Of a stretch of 64,000 bases of DNA, positions 52,031 to 60,540 are shown in pieces (positions within the stretch are counted from its first letter, which is position 1; each line of letters opens with the position of its first letter). The notes below the pieces were generated by a model. It was not told the origin of the DNA, did not search any database, and saw nothing but the letters and a program-made list of their open reading frames with translations. Position numbers and translations under genes: made by a program. Location: assembly GCF_006543045.1 (NCBI RefSeq), contig NZ_RBZW01000021.1, positions 372,001 through 436,000 on the forward strand. Reading direction: 5' to 3'. The stretch comes from Salinadaptatus halalkaliphilus (lineage in GTDB: Archaea > Halobacteriota > Halobacteria > Halobacteriales > Natrialbaceae).

Positions 52031-53290
52031 TTAGACGCCGGTCGAGTAGCGCAAGAGTCCGGCGAAACCGCCGAACGCGTTGTAAAGTTGTTCGCCCTTC
52101 TCGAAATCGGTCGAGATGAATTTGGTTTCGGTGCCGCGCTGTTCCGCGATTTCGATCAGGTGGTCGATGGCGTCCTCGCGGTCGTCCTCGGTCGCTTCGA
52201 CGTTGGTACCGCAGTCGCTACAGGAGTGTGACGGCGTCGACTTACGTCGGTCGATGACCTCCCGATCGGTGTTGCCACACTCCTCGCAGTCGTAAGTGAC
52301 GACGTCCTTTCGGAGGTCCTCGCTGATGAGCAGCCGATCGACCGCGCCCATCATCAGGTTCCGTCGGGTCTGCTCGAAGCCGTAGGTGGCGAGGTCGCCC
52401 GCGTTGAGTTCCTCGAAGAACTCCTCCATCTGCTTTTTGTCTTTCATCACCTCGGCGTCGGCCAAGGCATCTTCGGCGTTGTCAACGAGGTCCTTGAGGC
52501 CGGATTCGTCGGTGTAGGCGACATCGAATTTCCCGATGACGTTGTCCTGGATCTCGTGGTGGAGGTAGTCGCCGTCTAAGAACTCGTCTTTCGTCGGCGA
52601 GGGGCCGCCGACGAGGATGCCGTCCAGTTCGTGGCGTCTGGGGACGAACAGGTCGTTTGCCATGCCCGCAACCTCCTGATAGAAGTTGTCGATCGCCTCC
52701 AATCGCAGGCGGGCGAATCGCTGGGCGGACTGGCCACCTTTGCGCTGTTTGCCGGGGACGAGCGAGGAGGCGGACTTGACCGGTTCGATGCGTTTGCCCT
52801 TCAGCCAGCCGACGTTGGCTTCACGTCGGTCCAGGACGACCAGCCCGTAGAGGCCCTTGTCCGCGAGCATCTCCTCTAACGGTTCGGTGAGAAAGTCGGA
52901 GTCACAGTGATAGCGGAAGGATTCGACGGGTTGGGGCGGGCTCTCTAAGACTCGCGTCACCATCTCGGTCTGACCGCCGCCGGAGTTGACAGCACCGGAG
53001 AAGAGAACGATGCCGTTGTCGGGCGGGTAGGTGTCGTAGTAGCGGAGTCGATCCTTGATGCTCGTCAGGGCGTCCTGGACGGCCGTCCGGGTCTGTTTGG
53101 ACTTGATGTTGGCCGCCTCGCTGTGTTCCTGGGTGACGTGGGTAACGACATCGCTGATCTGTCGATCATCGGGAACGTAGATCGTCACGAGTTGGGTGCC
53201 GGACCCCTCGAAGTCTTTGAGATCCTCGATAACCTTCCGGAATTCGTACTTCTTCCGGTCGGATTGTTCCTGCTCGGCCTCCTGGCTCAT
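52031..53290 (-). CDS. prf1: Peptide chain release factor aRF1
   Basis: 419 residues from ATG at 53290 (MSQEAEQEQSD); 14 upstream codons are open but not family-like. The stop-codon recognition motif NIKS lies in AANIKSKQTR, the GGQ motif that triggers peptide release in NSGGGQTEM, and a C-terminal zinc site is present (CEECGN ... CSDCG). These are all hallmarks of the archaeal/eukaryal class 1 release factor. Divergent from the MinD-like gene. Confidence 0.97.
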   Translation of the reverse strand: MSQEAEQEQSDRKKYEFRKVIEDLKDFEGSGTQLVTIYVPDDRQISDVVTHVTQEHSEAANIKSKQTRTAVQDALTSIKDRLRYYDTYPPDNGIVLFSGAVNSGGGQTEMVTRVLESPPQPVESFRYHCDSDFLTEPLEEMLADKGLYGLVVLDRREANVGWLKGKRIEPVKSASSLVPGKQRKGGQSAQRFARLRLEAIDNFYQEVAGMANDLFVPRRHELDGILVGGPSPTKDEFLDGDYLHHEIQDNVIGKFDVAYTDESGLKDLVDNAEDALADAEVMKDKKQMEEFFEELNAGDLATYGFEQTRRNLMMGAVDRLLISEDLRKDVVTYDCEECGNTDREVIDRRKSTPSHSCSDCGTNVEATEDDREDAIDHLIEIAEQRGTETKFISTDFEKGEQLYNAFGGFAGLLRYSTGV

Positions 53291-53423
53291 TGTCAGAACA
53301 AAGCACTGGCGCGGGTAAGTATCCTTTGACACTCCCGAACGAGCGCCACAGCGGACCGCCGCGGGGACGATGGGGGGTAAGATTCACGGTGGTGCCGTCC
53401 CATCGTCCGGACAGTATCCGAGT

Positions 53424-54251
53424 ATGTCCCATGAGACGGTCTATGCTATCGCGAGCGGGAAAGGCGGCGTCGGCAAGACGACGACGACGGTCAACCTCGG
53501 GACGGCGTTAGCCCAGGCTGGCGAGCGCGTCGCGATCGTCGACACCGACCTCGGCATGGCGAACCTCGCGGGGTTCGTCAGTCTGACCCCCGACGCGACG
53601 ACGCTACACGACGTGCTGGCCACAGACGCATCGATCGACGACGCGACCTACCGACTGGCGGACAATATCGTCGCCGTCCCGAGCGGCACGGGGTTGGACG
53701 ACTACGCCGAAACGTCACCGGAGGGACTTCGCGAGGCCGTCGACACGCTTCGGACGAAATACGACTACGTCTTTCTCGATGTCGGTGCGGGCATCAGCCA
53801 CGAGACCGTGTTGCCGCTCGGACTCGCCGATGCCGTCATCGTCATCTCGACGCCCGAGCCCGCCTCCGTACAGGACGCGCGCAAGACGATCCAGCTGACC
53901 GACCACGCCAACGGCGAGGTTGCCGGACTCGTCGTCACCCGCGTCCACCCCGACAGCGACGTGACCTACGACGAAATCGCCGACCAGCTCGAGCTCTCGT
54001 TACTGGGTGCCGTTCCGGAAGACGGCACCGCCCGCGAGAGCGTCTACGCTGGCACGCCGCTGGTCGTCTACGATCCGGAAAGTCCGGCTGCGGTCGCCTA
54101 CCGACGTATTGCCGCCGAACTCGCCGGAATCGAACCGCCGTCGAACGACGCCGACTCGACACCGACCACCGACGAAACCACACGCGACATCGACGAGGGT
54201 GAACGCGACGACGCCTCGAGTGCAATCACGGAAGCGGAATCCGATCCCTGA
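53424..54251 (+). CDS. MinD/ParA-like ATPase
   Basis: 275 residues from ATG at 53424. The deviant Walker A GKGGVGKTTT (about 10-19), Walker A' DTDLGMANL (about 39-47) and FLDVGAGIS mark a MinD-type P-loop ATPase. A C-terminal acidic tail rich in D and T follows the domain. MinD proteins in haloarchaea can position archaella, chemotaxis arrays or other cell-surface structures; the exact cargo here is not known. The start is set by the P-loop position; 18 upstream codons are unconserved. Confidence 0.93.
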   Translation: MSHETVYAIASGKGGVGKTTTTVNLGTALAQAGERVAIVDTDLGMANLAGFVSLTPDATTLHDVLATDASIDDATYRLADNIVAVPSGTGLDDYAETSPEGLREAVDTLRTKYDYVFLDVGAGISHETVLPLGLADAVIVISTPEPASVQDARKTIQLTDHANGEVAGLVVTRVHPDSDVTYDEIADQLELSLLGAVPEDGTARESVYAGTPLVVYDPESPAAVAYRRIAAELAGIEPPSNDADSTPTTDETTRDIDEGERDDASSAITEAESDP

Positions 54252-54561
54252 ACGGGACTGGCCAGGACGGTCTCGACCGACTAGCCGTCGGTAGGCGGTA
54301 CCTGGATCGGCGCTGTTACGGTTCGAATGCCGGGACTCGATCGAAGGGACGGGCTACCATCGATCCGAGCCTCTCCGCGAACCCGACGGCGCTGGCAGTT
54401 GGACTCCCATCGCCACTCGAGTGCGCTTTTGATCGCGTATTCGTGCCGTACAGCCCTGATTCTCCATATTTCTCCAGAAAATACTCGCTCATCCGAGTAA
54501 CTCACGACATCCTGAGAGTACGAGCTAATTACTAATCCATCCGTCTCTGGAGCGCTCGAGC
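54252..54561. other. Intergenic region
   Basis: 310 bases with no supported gene. Frames on either strand are short and lack recognisable features. An AT-rich stretch GAGCTAATTACTAATCC at 54522-54538 lies about 25-40 bases before the lipoprotein gene and probably contains its TATA box. Confidence 0.5.
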
Positions 54562-55086
54562 ATGGAGCGACGAAAAATCCTCCTTGGCAGTGGAGCGGCG
54601 CTCGCGACCGTGCTTGCGGGCTGTTCCAGTACCGAAACCGACGAAGAAACACCCTCCGACGACGACGGCTTCGACGACGGCGGGTCCGACGACGGGTACG
54701 AGGACGATGACGACGGCGACGACGGCGACGATGAGCACGACGACGTACCCGGTGTCGACAACGACAGCCTCGAGCCCGACAGCGATCACTTCAGCATCGA
54801 ACGCATCGATAACAGTCCCGAAACGCTACAGATCGTCGTGGCAACGGACACGACCGATAGCGAAATACTCCACAAGGAACTCGAAGGGTACGCAGAGGGT
54901 ATCGCACACGCGATCGACGATCGCGACCGGTTCAAAACCGAGATCGAAGTCGTCGAGCTGATCCTCGAATACGATGGCAGTCGCGTCGCCGCGATCGCCG
55001 TCAATATCGAGTGGCTGCTGGAGTTCCTCGACGGCGAGATCACGAAAGAAGAACTCGGCGGCAAGGTCGTCGACGCGAAGGAGTAA
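54562..55086 (+). CDS. Tat lipoprotein of unknown function
   Basis: 174 residues. ERRKILLGSGAALATVLAGC combines a twin-arginine-type start with a lipobox, so it is exported and lipid-anchored at Cys 21. A very acidic linker (about 25-70, mostly D and G) leads to a compact domain (about 75-172) with the strand-helix pattern LQIVVATDTTDSEILHKEL and VAAIAVNIEWLLEF. No known family was recognised. The domain may be a small alpha/beta ligand-binding unit. Confidence 0.83.
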   Translation: MERRKILLGSGAALATVLAGCSSTETDEETPSDDDGFDDGGSDDGYEDDDDGDDGDDEHDDVPGVDNDSLEPDSDHFSIERIDNSPETLQIVVATDTTDSEILHKELEGYAEGIAHAIDDRDRFKTEIEVVELILEYDGSRVAAIAVNIEWLLEFLDGEITKEELGGKVVDAKE

Positions 55087-55091
55087 GTCGC

Positions 55092-55170
55092 CCGGACTGC
55101 TCTAACGATGTCCCGGTGCAATCGTAGACGTATCGCGATTGGATCGGCAATGACGTACAGGAAACCGTAT
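55092..55170. repeat. Degenerate copy of the intergenic palindromic element
   Basis: The right part (GACGTACAGGAAACCGTATCA) is nearly the same as in the copy at 60397-60477, shown here as TACAGGAAACCGTAT against TACAGTAAACCGTAT. The left inner stem (CCCGGTGCAATCGTAG) also matches. The outer left arm is poor. It lies between convergent genes, as in the copy at 12 kb. Confidence 0.65.
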
Positions 55171-55220
55171 CAGGCGACGCTTGGCTGTCGGTCCGTCCCC
55201 ACCCGTTTCCCCGCGCGGCC

Positions 55221-57008
55221 TTACATCGACCGCGGCGCAGCGACACCGAGGATCGAGAGCGCGTTCGCGATCGTGTGTTTCGAGGCGGCTACCAGTGCGA
55301 GACGCGCCTCGCGGAGTTCGGGATCGATCTCGTCGGAAAGCACCGGACACTCCCGGTAGAAGCCGTTGAACTGCTCGGCGAACTCGCGCGTGTAGGTGGC
55401 GATCCGGTGGGGTTCTAAGTCGTCTGCAGCCTCCTCGACGACGGCCGGGAACCGGGCGATCGTCTCGAGGAGGTCCCGTTCGGCCTCGGTCGCGAGCAGG
55501 TCGGCTTCGAAGCCCTCGAGTTCGATCTCCTGGGCCGCGAGATCGGTCTCGGGATCGAGTCCCGCTTCTTCCAGAATCCCGCAGGTGCGAGCGTGGACGT
55601 ACTGGACGTACGGCGCGGACTGGGCCTCGAAGTCGAGTGCACGATCCCACTCGAAGGTGATCGCCTTCGTCGGCTGTTTCGAGACGATGTCGTAGCGCAC
55701 CGCCCCGATCCCGACCTGGTGGGCGATGCGCTCGACATCGTCCTCGTCCAGCTCGTCGTCGCGGATGCGATCCTCGAGGCGGTCCTCGACTTCCTCGCGC
55801 GCGCGATCGATCGACTCGTCGAGCAGGTCGTCCAGATCGACGCCGGTGCCACGTCGCGTGCTCATCTTGCCCTCCGGCAGATTGACGTAGGAATACAGCA
55901 CCTGCTCGAGCCCGCTGGTATCGTTGTCGAGCAACTCGAGAGTCGTCCGCAGTTGTCTGGCCTGCAGTTTGTGGTCCTCGCCGAGGACGGTTACCGCACG
56001 ATCGTAGTTGTCGAACTTCCACTCGTGGTGGGCCAGATCCCGCGTCGCGTACAGCGAGGTGCCGTCCGAGCGCAGGAAGACGAGGTTCTTGTCGATGCCG
56101 TGGTCGTCGAGTTCGAGTTGCCAGGCGTCTTCCTCGTAGACGGCCGCGTCGAGTTCCTTGAGTCGCGAGACGAGGTCGTCGGTGTCGCCGTTGCGCATGA
56201 AGCGGGTCTCTTTAACGAACTCGTCGAACGCCGCGGGCAGGCGTGCGAGACAGCCCTTCATGCCCGACAGGACCTGATCGACGACCTCGCTGACCCGGTC
56301 GTAGGCCGCCTCCTCGCCCGCCTCGAGGCCCTGCATGATCGACTCGATCTCGGCTTCTGCCTGTTCGAGTTCGTCCTCGGAGGCGTCCTCGAGGTAGGCG
56401 TTGCCCTTCCGGTAGTAGCGCACGAGGTCGTACTCGATGCGATCACGTTCGGGCTCGTCCTCGAGGTCGGCCTCGTCGAATCTCTCGTAGGCCCAGGTGA
56501 AGACGGCCATCTGGCGGCCGGCGTCGTTGACGTAGTAGTGGCGATCCACGTCGTAGCCGGCGAATTCGAGGAGGTTCGCCACGGCATCGCCGATGATCGG
56601 ATTGCGCGCGCGACCGACGTGGACCGGCCCCGTCGGGTTCGCGCTCGTGTGCTCGACGACCACGCTCTCCTCGCGATCCGTGAGATGGCCGTACGCGTCG
56701 TCAGTCGCTGCCGCGAGCGTCTCGGCGAGGTAGGCGTCACTCGGCAGGAAGTTGAGGTAGGGGCCCTGCGTCTCGACAGCGCCAACGTAGCGCAGGTCGT
56801 CGGTGTCTATCTCGTCGCCGATCTGGCCGGCGACCTGGGGCGGGGGTGTGCCGGCCTCGCTGGCGAGTCGAAAGGCCACGCTCGAGGCCAGGACGCTTTC
56901 GACGTCTTCGGGCGGTTCTTCGATCCCGAGATCGTCGGTCGGGAACTCGAGTGTCGAGAGCGCCCCGTCGAGGGCGGCTTCGACCTCGGTGCGGAGAGAC
57001 AGGAACAT
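55221..57008 (-). CDS. argS: Arginyl-tRNA synthetase
   Basis: 595 residues, normal for an archaeal class I ArgRS. The N-terminal tRNA-binding domain has ADD1-like character. The HIGH counterpart is HVGRARN (about 128-134), the KMSKS counterpart [10 protein letters not shown], and the C-terminal anticodon-binding DALR domain has [19 protein letters not shown] and the ending GVAAPRSM. It charges tRNA-Arg. Its ATG starts 46 bp downstream of the RNase Z-like gene, which is transcribed in the same direction but further left-to-right order places argS after it. Confidence 0.97.
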   Translation of the reverse strand: MFLSLRTEVEAALDGALSTLEFPTDDLGIEEPPEDVESVLASSVAFRLASEAGTPPPQVAGQIGDEIDTDDLRYVGAVETQGPYLNFLPSDAYLAETLAAATDDAYGHLTDREESVVVEHTSANPTGPVHVGRARNPIIGDAVANLLEFAGYDVDRHYYVNDAGRQMAVFTWAYERFDEADLEDEPERDRIEYDLVRYYRKGNAYLEDASEDELEQAEAEIESIMQGLEAGEEAAYDRVSEVVDQVLSGMKGCLARLPAAFDEFVKETRFMRNGDTDDLVSRLKELDAAVYEEDAWQLELDDHGIDKNLVFLRSDGTSLYATRDLAHHEWKFDNYDRAVTVLGEDHKLQARQLRTTLELLDNDTSGLEQVLYSYVNLPEGKMSTRRGTGVDLDDLLDESIDRAREEVEDRLEDRIRDDELDEDDVERIAHQVGIGAVRYDIVSKQPTKAITFEWDRALDFEAQSAPYVQYVHARTCGILEEAGLDPETDLAAQEIELEGFEADLLATEAERDLLETIARFPAVVEEAADDLEPHRIATYTREFAEQFNGFYRECPVLSDEIDPELREARLALVAASKHTIANALSILGVAAPRSM

Positions 57009-57053
57009 ACCCGCCCGTATTCAGGGATCGACTAAAGGGGTGTCGGGTTCGAG

Positions 57054-57788
57054 TTACTCGATCGAGACGGTCGTCAGATCCTCCGCAAAGCGAACGTCGC
57101 CGTCGTAGTGACTCTCGATCGACGCGAGCATCTCCTCGTGGCGATCGTCCGTGTGCGGGTAGAGATGCGTGAGGTAGACCCGGCCGATGTCGTGGCCCTC
57201 GAGGGCGGTCCCAAGCGTTTCTGGCGTCGGATGGTTCGAGACGTCGACGTCGTCGGGGAACGAACAGTCGTGGGCTAAAATCGCGGACTCGTCGGCGAAG
57301 TTCGCCAGGCCGGCGAAGGCCTCGCTGTCGCCGCTGAAGGTAAACCGATCGTCGAAGCGATAGGCCAAACACGGCAGGGAGTGACGGGTCTCGTAGGCCG
57401 AGACATCGAAACCGGCGACCGAAAAGTCGCCGGCGACGACCTCCCGAACTTGCAGGTCGAGACGTCCTTCCATGTAATCGTGGACCGACAGCAGATCGTC
57501 GACGAGCGATTTGGTTCCCTGCGGGCCGACCACCTCGAGGTGTTCTTCGCCGGCGAGCCATCGGGCCTTGAACAACGGCAGGAGGTCGGCAACGTGGTCG
57601 AGGTGATGGTGAGTAAGCAACACCGTCGAGATGGATTCGTAGCCGATGCCGGATTGCTGGAGCCGATGGAGCACGCCCGATCCGCAGTCGATCAAGAGGC
57701 TGCGGTCGTCCTCCTGAACGACGATCCCCGTCTGGAAGCGTTCGCCGGTCGGCAACGCACTCCCGGTCCCGAGAAATGTAACGCGCAT
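57054..57788 (-). CDS. Metallo-beta-lactamase fold hydrolase, RNase Z-like
   Basis: 244 residues from ATG at 57788 (MRVTFLGTGSALPTGERFQ). The metal-binding motif is THHHLDHVAD (HxHxDH), followed by an Asp in GDSEAF, a His in LAHDCSF and a His in VYLTHLYPH. The architecture matches tRNase Z and its close relatives. In haloarchaea the true tRNase Z is longer, with the exosite; this shorter version may be a paralogue acting on other esters. It is transcribed toward argS with a 45-bp gap, so they may share a transcript. Confidence 0.85.
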   Translation of the reverse strand: MRVTFLGTGSALPTGERFQTGIVVQEDDRSLLIDCGSGVLHRLQQSGIGYESISTVLLTHHHLDHVADLLPLFKARWLAGEEHLEVVGPQGTKSLVDDLLSVHDYMEGRLDLQVREVVAGDFSVAGFDVSAYETRHSLPCLAYRFDDRFTFSGDSEAFAGLANFADESAILAHDCSFPDDVDVSNHPTPETLGTALEGHDIGRVYLTHLYPHTDDRHEEMLASIESHYDGDVRFAEDLTTVSIE

Positions 57789-57906
57789 ACGAGAGGGTGC
57801 TTCCGGCCGGGAGAAAAGGGTTGTGCTGGCTCCGGAGCGATATCTCGCTGCCTGCTGTCCGGCAGTACGAATAAGTGCACTCGTGTAGTCGAACGGACAT
57901 CCAGTG

Positions 57907-58284
57907 ATGTACACGGTTTCGGTCTCCGACGCGTTCGTCGCCCAGCACTACCTGACGGTGCCCGATGCTGGTCCCGAGGGGCAACTCCACTCACATCGGT
58001 ACACGGCTACCGCGACGTTTCGCGGCCCCGAACTCGGTCCCGACGGCTACCTCGTCGATATCGACGCCGTGACCGACGCCCTCGAGTCAGTCGTCGACTC
58101 GATTCGCGACCGAACGCTCAACGAGCTACCTGCCCTCGAGGAGCTGAATCCGAGCGCCGAACGCGTCGCGACGCTGCTTGGCGACCGACTGGTCGCGACG
58201 CTTACGCCGGAGCTGGCGACCGAACTCGGGATTCGACTTTGCGAGGACGACGTCGCGACCGTCAGTCACGAGCGATCGCTCTAA
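57907..58284 (+). CDS. 6-pyruvoyl-tetrahydropterin synthase-like enzyme (QueD family)
   Basis: 125 residues from ATG at 57907 (a GTG lies one codon earlier). The zinc ligands are the His in AQHYL and the pair in HSHRY. The catalytic His/Glu region near the C terminus is VSHERS. QueD makes 6-carboxy-tetrahydropterin, an early step toward archaeosine in tRNA; a pterin role is the alternative. The usual catalytic Cys after the first zinc His is missing, so activity could differ. It is followed 35 bp later by a methyltransferase gene, perhaps in one operon. Confidence 0.82.
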   Translation: MYTVSVSDAFVAQHYLTVPDAGPEGQLHSHRYTATATFRGPELGPDGYLVDIDAVTDALESVVDSIRDRTLNELPALEELNPSAERVATLLGDRLVATLTPELATELGIRLCEDDVATVSHERSL

Positions 58285-58319
58285 CCCCCTCTCGACCCAC
58301 CGTCGGTGAAACGCCAACC

Positions 58320-59222
58320 GTGCCCACGAAAATCGAGTATCTGGCCGCGAAACGGACCGTCGACGACCGAGCGCTTGACCGACACGTCTGGGACCGGTTC
58401 GTATCGACGCTCGAGGCCGACGCTGACGGCGACCCGATTCGAATCCTCGAAGTCGGCGCTGGCATCGCCACGATGGTTGCCCGACTCGCGACATGGGGGC
58501 GACTCGACCGGCCCCTCTCCTATCGCGCCGTCGACCTCGACGCCACCTGCATCGACGCCGGCCGACGGCTGCTTCCCGACTGGCTCGAGCGGGCCGGCTA
58601 CGACGTCGAACGGCGCGGCGAACGTCTCTACGCCTGGGATCGCACGGCCGGCCGTCACGCCCACCCCCAATTCGAGATCACGCTCGAGGTCGCCGACGCG
58701 ACGACGATCACCGACGCAGCCGACGCCGTCGTTGGGGCCGCCGTCTTCGATATCGTCGACCTCGAGACGATGCTCGTCGCCCTGCGAGATTGCCTTCGGC
58801 CGGGCGGCCTGCTGTACGCGCCGTGTACCTTCGCTGGGACCACGACCTTCGTTCCCAGACACCCCCTCGACGATCGGATCGAACGCCACTATCACCGACA
58901 CATGGACGACGTTCGCGAGCAACCCGGCGGGAGTCGGGCAGGCCAGCAACTCATCGAGACGGCCCCCGAGCTCGGCTACGAGCACCTCGCGGTCGGGGGC
59001 GCAGACTGGGTTATCCTTCCGCGAGACGGCGAGTACCGACACAACGAGGGCGTCGTTCTCGAGCACCTCCTCGAGACTATCGACGACGCCCTCGCCGACG
59101 TTCCCGAGTCGGTCCTCGAGTCATCCGTCCGGAACCGGTGGCTCGAGCATCGCCGGCGACAGCTCGAGCGTACGGAGTTCGGGATGATCGTCCACCACTT
59201 GGACGTGCTGGCCCGACTGTAG
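58320..59222 (+). CDS. Class I SAM-dependent methyltransferase
   Basis: 300 residues from GTG at 58320. The SAM site ILEVGAGIATMVARLA (about residues 42-57), the acidic loop YRAVDLDATCIDAGRRLL and LRDCLRPGGLLYAPC define a Rossmann-type methyltransferase. A C-terminal region of about 90 residues has charged helices (HYHRHMDD, RNRWLEHRRRQLERTE). The substrate is unknown; the QueD-like neighbour suggests a pterin, nucleoside or lipid-type small molecule only weakly. It ends 19 bp before the convergent radical SAM gene. Confidence 0.88.
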   Translation: MPTKIEYLAAKRTVDDRALDRHVWDRFVSTLEADADGDPIRILEVGAGIATMVARLATWGRLDRPLSYRAVDLDATCIDAGRRLLPDWLERAGYDVERRGERLYAWDRTAGRHAHPQFEITLEVADATTITDAADAVVGAAVFDIVDLETMLVALRDCLRPGGLLYAPCTFAGTTTFVPRHPLDDRIERHYHRHMDDVREQPGGSRAGQQLIETAPELGYEHLAVGGADWVILPRDGEYRHNEGVVLEHLLETIDDALADVPESVLESSVRNRWLEHRRRQLERTEFGMIVHHLDVLARL

Positions 59223-59241
59223 TCGCCGGCGCTTGCGGTAC

Positions 59242-60237
59242 TTACGCCAGCGGCGTCCGCTCGACGACCTGGCCGTCGTAGCTCGGATACTGCTCGACGA
59301 TCTCACCGCTTGCGAGGTCGCCTTCCTCGATCATCTCCTCTAAGAGCCACCAGGCGACTTCGACGTGGTTGGATTTGACGGTGTAGAACTCCTCGGGAAC
59401 GCCGAGTTCGACGAACCGATTGGGGTCGACCTCGGTCTTGCCGTAGACGAGCGTGCCGTCGTCGGTAACTTCGTCGAACTTCCGGCGGATGGTGCGAGCC
59501 ATCCGTTTGAGTCGGCGGCGGTGCTGGGCGGCGTCCTTGAAGACGGACGTACAGAAGTAGACCTTCTCGTGGTCGCCCATGACCTCGAGAATTTCGTCTC
59601 GGGAGCCATCGACGGCGCTCATGTGGTCTTCCTTGAGTTCGAACCCTGCCTCTTGCATCCGGCGGTAGTTGCCGTCGCTCATCTCGAACTCGTTGACGTT
59701 ACAAAAGTCGGCAGCGCCTTCGTCCAAGAACTCGAGAAACTCCGGTTCCGGTCGAATGCCGGGAATCTCGAAGGCGGGCGTCAATCCCTCTTCGCGGGCG
59801 ATATAGAGGATCTCCTCCCACTCGGTGCCGTGGAGGTCACCCCACTGCTCGAGTGGCGGATGGAACCGAATTTCGTCGAGGCCGGCTTCCGAGAGCCGAC
59901 GCATATTCTCGCGACCGCCCGGAATACCGGTGTAGAGGTGCGTGTGGTGATCCTCGCCGAACTCCTCGGTCAGTAGCTCGAGATAGTGACAGGTCCGCCC
60001 GAGCGCTTCCTGGGGCTCGCCGCCGGTGATCGAGGTCCCAAGCGCGTCCATGCGCTTTGCTTCCGTGATGACGTCGTCGTCGTCCTCGACGAGTCGTTCG
60101 TTGGCGTAGACGTCGGTGACGTTCTTGCGGTTCTCGCCGAGCGGGCAGTAAAAGCAGTCGCGCTGGTCGCAGTAGCCGTAGACGAAAAGCACCATCTTGC
60201 CGCCTTTTGCACACTGCTCACAGCCCTTCGAGATCAT
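59242..60237 (-). CDS. Radical SAM protein with an unusual cysteine cluster
   Basis: 331 residues from ATG at 60237; 81 open codons upstream are unconserved and cover a repeat. It begins GCEQCAKGGKM and then has YGYCDQRDCFYCPLG, where the three cysteines are spaced CX4CX2C rather than the standard CX3CX2C. TSITGGEPQEAL is the GGE motif that binds SAM, and IRFHPPLEQW and EFEMSDGN fit the barrel. It resembles pyruvate-formate-lyase-activating-type radical SAM enzymes. Substrate unknown. Two extra N-terminal cysteines may bind metal. Confidence 0.87.
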   Translation of the reverse strand: MISKGCEQCAKGGKMVLFVYGYCDQRDCFYCPLGENRKNVTDVYANERLVEDDDDVITEAKRMDALGTSITGGEPQEALGRTCHYLELLTEEFGEDHHTHLYTGIPGGRENMRRLSEAGLDEIRFHPPLEQWGDLHGTEWEEILYIAREEGLTPAFEIPGIRPEPEFLEFLDEGAADFCNVNEFEMSDGNYRRMQEAGFELKEDHMSAVDGSRDEILEVMGDHEKVYFCTSVFKDAAQHRRRLKRMARTIRRKFDEVTDDGTLVYGKTEVDPNRFVELGVPEEFYTVKSNHVEVAWWLLEEMIEEGDLASGEIVEQYPSYDGQVVERTPLA

Positions 60238-60396
60238 TCGACCGAGTATAGCGGGCCGACTCACAAAAGCCGTGCGAAACGCGTTGGTGTGACCAACCCG
60301 GCAACTCGTGTCGCTCCAATTCGATCGCTCAGGGTGTACCGCTGTCCCGGCGCGACTGTCGGCTGTCGCGGTCGCACGGGAAGACCTACAGGAGTC

Positions 60397-60477
60397 ATAC
60401 GGTTTCTGTAACGGTGTACCGGTGCAACCGCAGGACGGGACGCGATTGCACCGGAAACGACGTACAGTAAACCGTAT
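60397..60477. repeat. Intergenic palindromic element, best copy
   Basis: Outer arms ATACGGTTTCTGTAAC (60397-60412) and GTACAGTAAACCGTAT (60462-60477) are inverted copies with one small gap and one mismatch. Inner arms CCGGTGCAACCGC and GCGATTGCACCGG differ at one base of 13. The 81-bp element can fold into one long hairpin. It lies 64 bp before the tandem-kinase cluster, between the divergent radical SAM and kinase genes. Confidence 0.85.
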
Positions 60478-60540
60478 CAATCGCAGCGTTCTCTCGGCCT
60501 CTATGCTTATTGTTATCGAACCGGAACCAGTTCCCTACTG

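Noticed and set aside
54281-54652. 123-codon open frame on the minus strand in the gap after the MinD-like gene
   Set aside because: Overlaps the start and Tat signal of the lipoprotein gene; composition is Arg/Ser-rich and not acidic as real haloarchaeal proteins are.
55593-57035. 480-codon open frame on the plus strand opposite argS
   Set aside because: Antisense shadow of argS. The product is low-complexity (V/E/R/D runs) and argS motifs are intact.
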